DNA from: Collinsella sp.
GTDB taxonomy: Bacteria; Actinomycetota; Coriobacteriia; Coriobacteriales; Coriobacteriaceae
Length of the DNA stretch: 64,000 nucleotides
Direction of reading: 5' to 3'
NCBI GenBank assembly: GCA_018381235.1
Contig: JAGZSF010000014.1
Location: 10,743-74,742, forward strand
How positions within the stretch are numbered: the stretch's first letter is position 1; each line of letters opens with the position of its first letter. The notes under the pieces are model-generated. The model was not told the origin of the DNA, searched no databases, and saw only the letters and a list, made by a program, of their open reading frames with translations. A program made the position numbers and the translations under genes. This document shows, piece after piece, positions 61,947 through 64,000 of this stretch.

Positions 61947-62939
61947 ATGGATTCGAATCTCAAACAGCTGCTCTATACGCATACCGAGACCGAAGAGTGG
62001 CATCGCACACATCCGGGAGAGCTCAGCCCGCGATATAACAGGGTGGAAACCACAACCATTAACGGCGAAGAGGTCTATCTGTTTGATTGGAAAGAAACTC
62101 TCGACGAAAACCCCGTGGGCCTTATCAAGGAGTCGCGCTTTACCGATATTCCTCCTCATATCAATCGGGATATGGAGCTTAACTACGTGTACGACGGCGT
62201 CTGCACGTTTATCGTCAACGGACGGCGACTACTCCTTAAAAAGGGCGACGTGCTCATTTGCAACACCGGCGTAGTCAGAAGCGTTCCATACGTTAAGGAC
62301 GAGCATGATATCGTCATTTCGATCGTCTTCAAAAAAGAAATGTTCGATTCGTTGTTCCTGAGCCAGCTACCCGGCGCGTCACCATTAACGAATCTTCTAT
62401 TTGATTTTGTGTCCAAAAACCGCGAGGCCCGAAAATATCTCATTCTTCCAGAGGAATACGCCCGACATGCGCGACGCCTCATCGAGATGCTCTTTATCGA
62501 ATATCACTTTAAAGATGCCTATTCCAATGAACTCATGAGGCACCTCGCCGTCAGCCTATTCCTTGTTCTCATTCGAGGACTGTACCGACGCTCCGCAACT
62601 GATAACCAGGCGATCATGTCGGACGAACGCATCGTGTCGATTCTGAATCATATTGAGCGAAGCTACGGCGACTGCACACTCGAAAGCATTGCGAGCGATA
62701 CGGGTTATAGCACCAGCTATCTCAGCAGCTTGATCAAGCAAAAAACCGGCAAAACGTTTTCGCAAATCAAGCTCAACCAGCAGCTCACAGAGGCGGCATA
62801 TCTTCTCAATAACACCGAGCGCAGCGTGCAGTATGTAGCCCGAAAAGTCGGCATCTCCAACATGTCATTCTTTTACTCAAAATTTAAAGAAGCATTCGGC
62901 GAAACGCCAGGTGCGTTCAGGACGCATCGGTCTAATTAA
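61947..62939 (+). CDS. AraC family transcriptional regulator
   Basis: 330 residues. A cupin-like sensing domain (FTDIPPHINRDMELNYVYDG, FIVNGRRLLLKKGDVLICNTG) precedes two C-terminal helix-turn-helix units: LESIASDTGYSTSYLSSLIK and VQYVARKVGISNMSFFYSKF, then AFGETPGAFR. Divergent from the GH1/PTS operon, so it probably activates it on sensing a beta-glucoside. ATG 61947 follows GGAG at 6 nt. Confidence 0.93.
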   Translation: MDSNLKQLLYTHTETEEWHRTHPGELSPRYNRVETTTINGEEVYLFDWKETLDENPVGLIKESRFTDIPPHINRDMELNYVYDGVCTFIVNGRRLLLKKGDVLICNTGVVRSVPYVKDEHDIVISIVFKKEMFDSLFLSQLPGASPLTNLLFDFVSKNREARKYLILPEEYARHARRLIEMLFIEYHFKDAYSNELMRHLAVSLFLVLIRGLYRRSATDNQAIMSDERIVSILNHIERSYGDCTLESIASDTGYSTSYLSSLIKQKTGKTFSQIKLNQQLTEAAYLLNNTERSVQYVARKVGISNMSFFYSKFKEAFGETPGAFRTHRSN

Positions 62940-62947
62940 AGGCGTTA

Positions 62948-63862
62948 TTACTCAGACCGATCAGCTTCGCGCGACACGGGAATGCGCAATCGAAGCAGCG
63001 AGCGCATCGCCTCTACCAGCACAAAGCCGGCGATGCCAACCGTGACCACAACGTCGAGCGGTGTGCCCACAAACCACAGCAGCCCCATGAGATACGACCC
63101 GGCATTAAACGCAAAGTGCAGCAGAATCGTGTAGCGAAGCTTTCCGGTGGTCACGAGTACCCAACCAAAAATGAGGCCGGCAGCGCCCGCGTAGCAGCCC
63201 TGCACCCAGTTCATGTGCATAAAGCCGAAGACCGCCGCCTGCAGCACGATTGCCGCGGCGACGCCCCAGGTACTCGGGGCCGCCCAGGGCACTATGGCGC
63301 CGTCCTGCGCGTTCGCGCGGCGCCGGCGCTTCCAGAACGAACGGCACTGTGGATTAAACGCACGCAGCGAAAACTCAAAGATGATGCCGCGCACCAGGAG
63401 CTCTTCGCAAAACGGAGCGCCGAGCACTGTGGTCAAGACAGCAAGAAGGCTGGTATCGCCCATGCCCGTCTCCTCGACGAGCTCGCTATAGTCTGCCGCG
63501 ACCTCGGGCAGCAGCGACAGTACGCCGTCGCATAGGTAGCTAATGACCACCTGCATGGATAGGCCGATCACGACAACGCAGGCAATGCGCTTCCATGCCG
63601 CGCCTGCTCCCCCGCCGAGTGGGCGTTCGCCTTGCCGGCGCGCCATGAAGGAGCGGGGCCACAGATAGCGCCACCACAGCAGCGCCATCAAAAATGACGC
63701 CGTCTGAGCGGCAGCCTGGAACCATTGGATATCGAGATTGTCGATCGGATAGCCCGTCAGCACCGACACGGCATCGAGAACTGAAAACAGAACCATGCTC
63801 AGGGCAATATCGGCAGCAACAACACCAAAACAGGCAAGCGCCCAAATCATCGCATTGAGCAT
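62948..63862 (-). CDS. CPBP family intramembrane metalloprotease
   Basis: 304 residues with about eight helices. The Abi/CPBP motifs are present: FCEELLVRGIIFEF (EExxxR) and FGFMHMNWVQG (FxxxH). Such proteases act in prenylated-protein processing or bacteriocin self-immunity; the substrate is unknown. ATG 63862 follows GAGGAGG. It ends 8 bp from the AraC gene end. Beyond it, 63863-64000 holds no gene I can see. Confidence 0.9.
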   Translation of the reverse strand: MLNAMIWALACFGVVAADIALSMVLFSVLDAVSVLTGYPIDNLDIQWFQAAAQTASFLMALLWWRYLWPRSFMARRQGERPLGGGAGAAWKRIACVVVIGLSMQVVISYLCDGVLSLLPEVAADYSELVEETGMGDTSLLAVLTTVLGAPFCEELLVRGIIFEFSLRAFNPQCRSFWKRRRRANAQDGAIVPWAAPSTWGVAAAIVLQAAVFGFMHMNWVQGCYAGAAGLIFGWVLVTTGKLRYTILLHFAFNAGSYLMGLLWFVGTPLDVVVTVGIAGFVLVEAMRSLLRLRIPVSREADRSE

Positions 63863-64000
63863 GCCAACCTCCTCAAAACCCGGCACTTAGGGACGTTCCT
63901 TAACTGCCGGCAGAGACGATATGAGCAGGACATAAAAACATTGAGAGCCCCTGCTGCATGAAAGACCGCGGATTAGGCCGACAATGGTGAGTGTCTAATC

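Overview
The window is high-GC, densely coded bacterial chromosome. Gene content and protein style point to a gut Coriobacteriia of the Collinsella type: a FolD/FchA/Fhs one-carbon set, a sortase-like Tat-exported surface protein, DUF4430 surface proteins, a DegV protein, a class III FBPase and a FucO-like dehydrogenase. The genus is inferred from protein character only; no rRNA, tRNA, phage module or CRISPR array was seen.

Layout. 1-4.6 kb: 3' end of an unknown gene, a 35-bp perfect palindrome, degV, class III fructose-bisphosphatase and two GtrA membrane proteins. 4.7-9.8 kb: a cobalamin riboswitch leading into a 1.3-k residue surface protein with four DUF4430-like domains plus a beta-propeller, and an overlapping second DUF4430 membrane protein. 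9.9-13.7 kb: ABC1/UbiB-like kinase with a phasin-like partner, then a C69 peptidase. 13.8-14.0 kb: a 238-bp element with 35-bp terminal inverted repeats. 14.1-15.6 kb: fchA-folD. 15.9-20.2 kb: two paralogous lipoproteins and a surface PI-PLC-like protein. 20.3-26.3 kb: small PH-like protein, YhcG-type nuclease, zinc-ribbon protein, cation efflux protein, single-pass membrane protein and a tiny Cys-rich protein. 26.3-33 kb: fhs, ruvCAB, a degenerate NAD synthetase homologue and superoxide reductase. 33-47.4 kb: SNF2 helicase, dnaE, addA and addB, all on the minus strand. 47.5-51.6 kb: TrpR-like regulator, small membrane protein, Rrf2 regulator facing cysK, then mnmA. 51.6-58.8 kb: HTH-HipA-like kinase, M42 aminopeptidase, fucO-like dehydrogenase, DUF1275 protein and YgiQ radical-SAM protein. 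58.9-63.9 kb: beta-glucoside PTS plus GH1 glucosidase with a divergent AraC regulator, and a CPBP protease.

Working together. FolD here lacks two cyclohydrolase residues, and the adjacent FchA plausibly supplies that step; Fhs at 26.4 kb completes the formate-THF branch. The B12 riboswitch and the transcobalamin-like DUF4430 domains suggest a cell-surface corrinoid-capture system. AddAB and RuvCAB are recombinational repair. The Rrf2 regulator, cysK and mnmA form a sulfur cluster. The PTS/GH1/AraC genes form a self-contained beta-glucoside module.

Most interesting points: the riboswitch-controlled DUF4430 pair, the catalytically dead-looking NadE homologue, the FolD/FchA division of labour, a fucO gene whose conserved start codon reads ACG, and several long intergenic palindromes.
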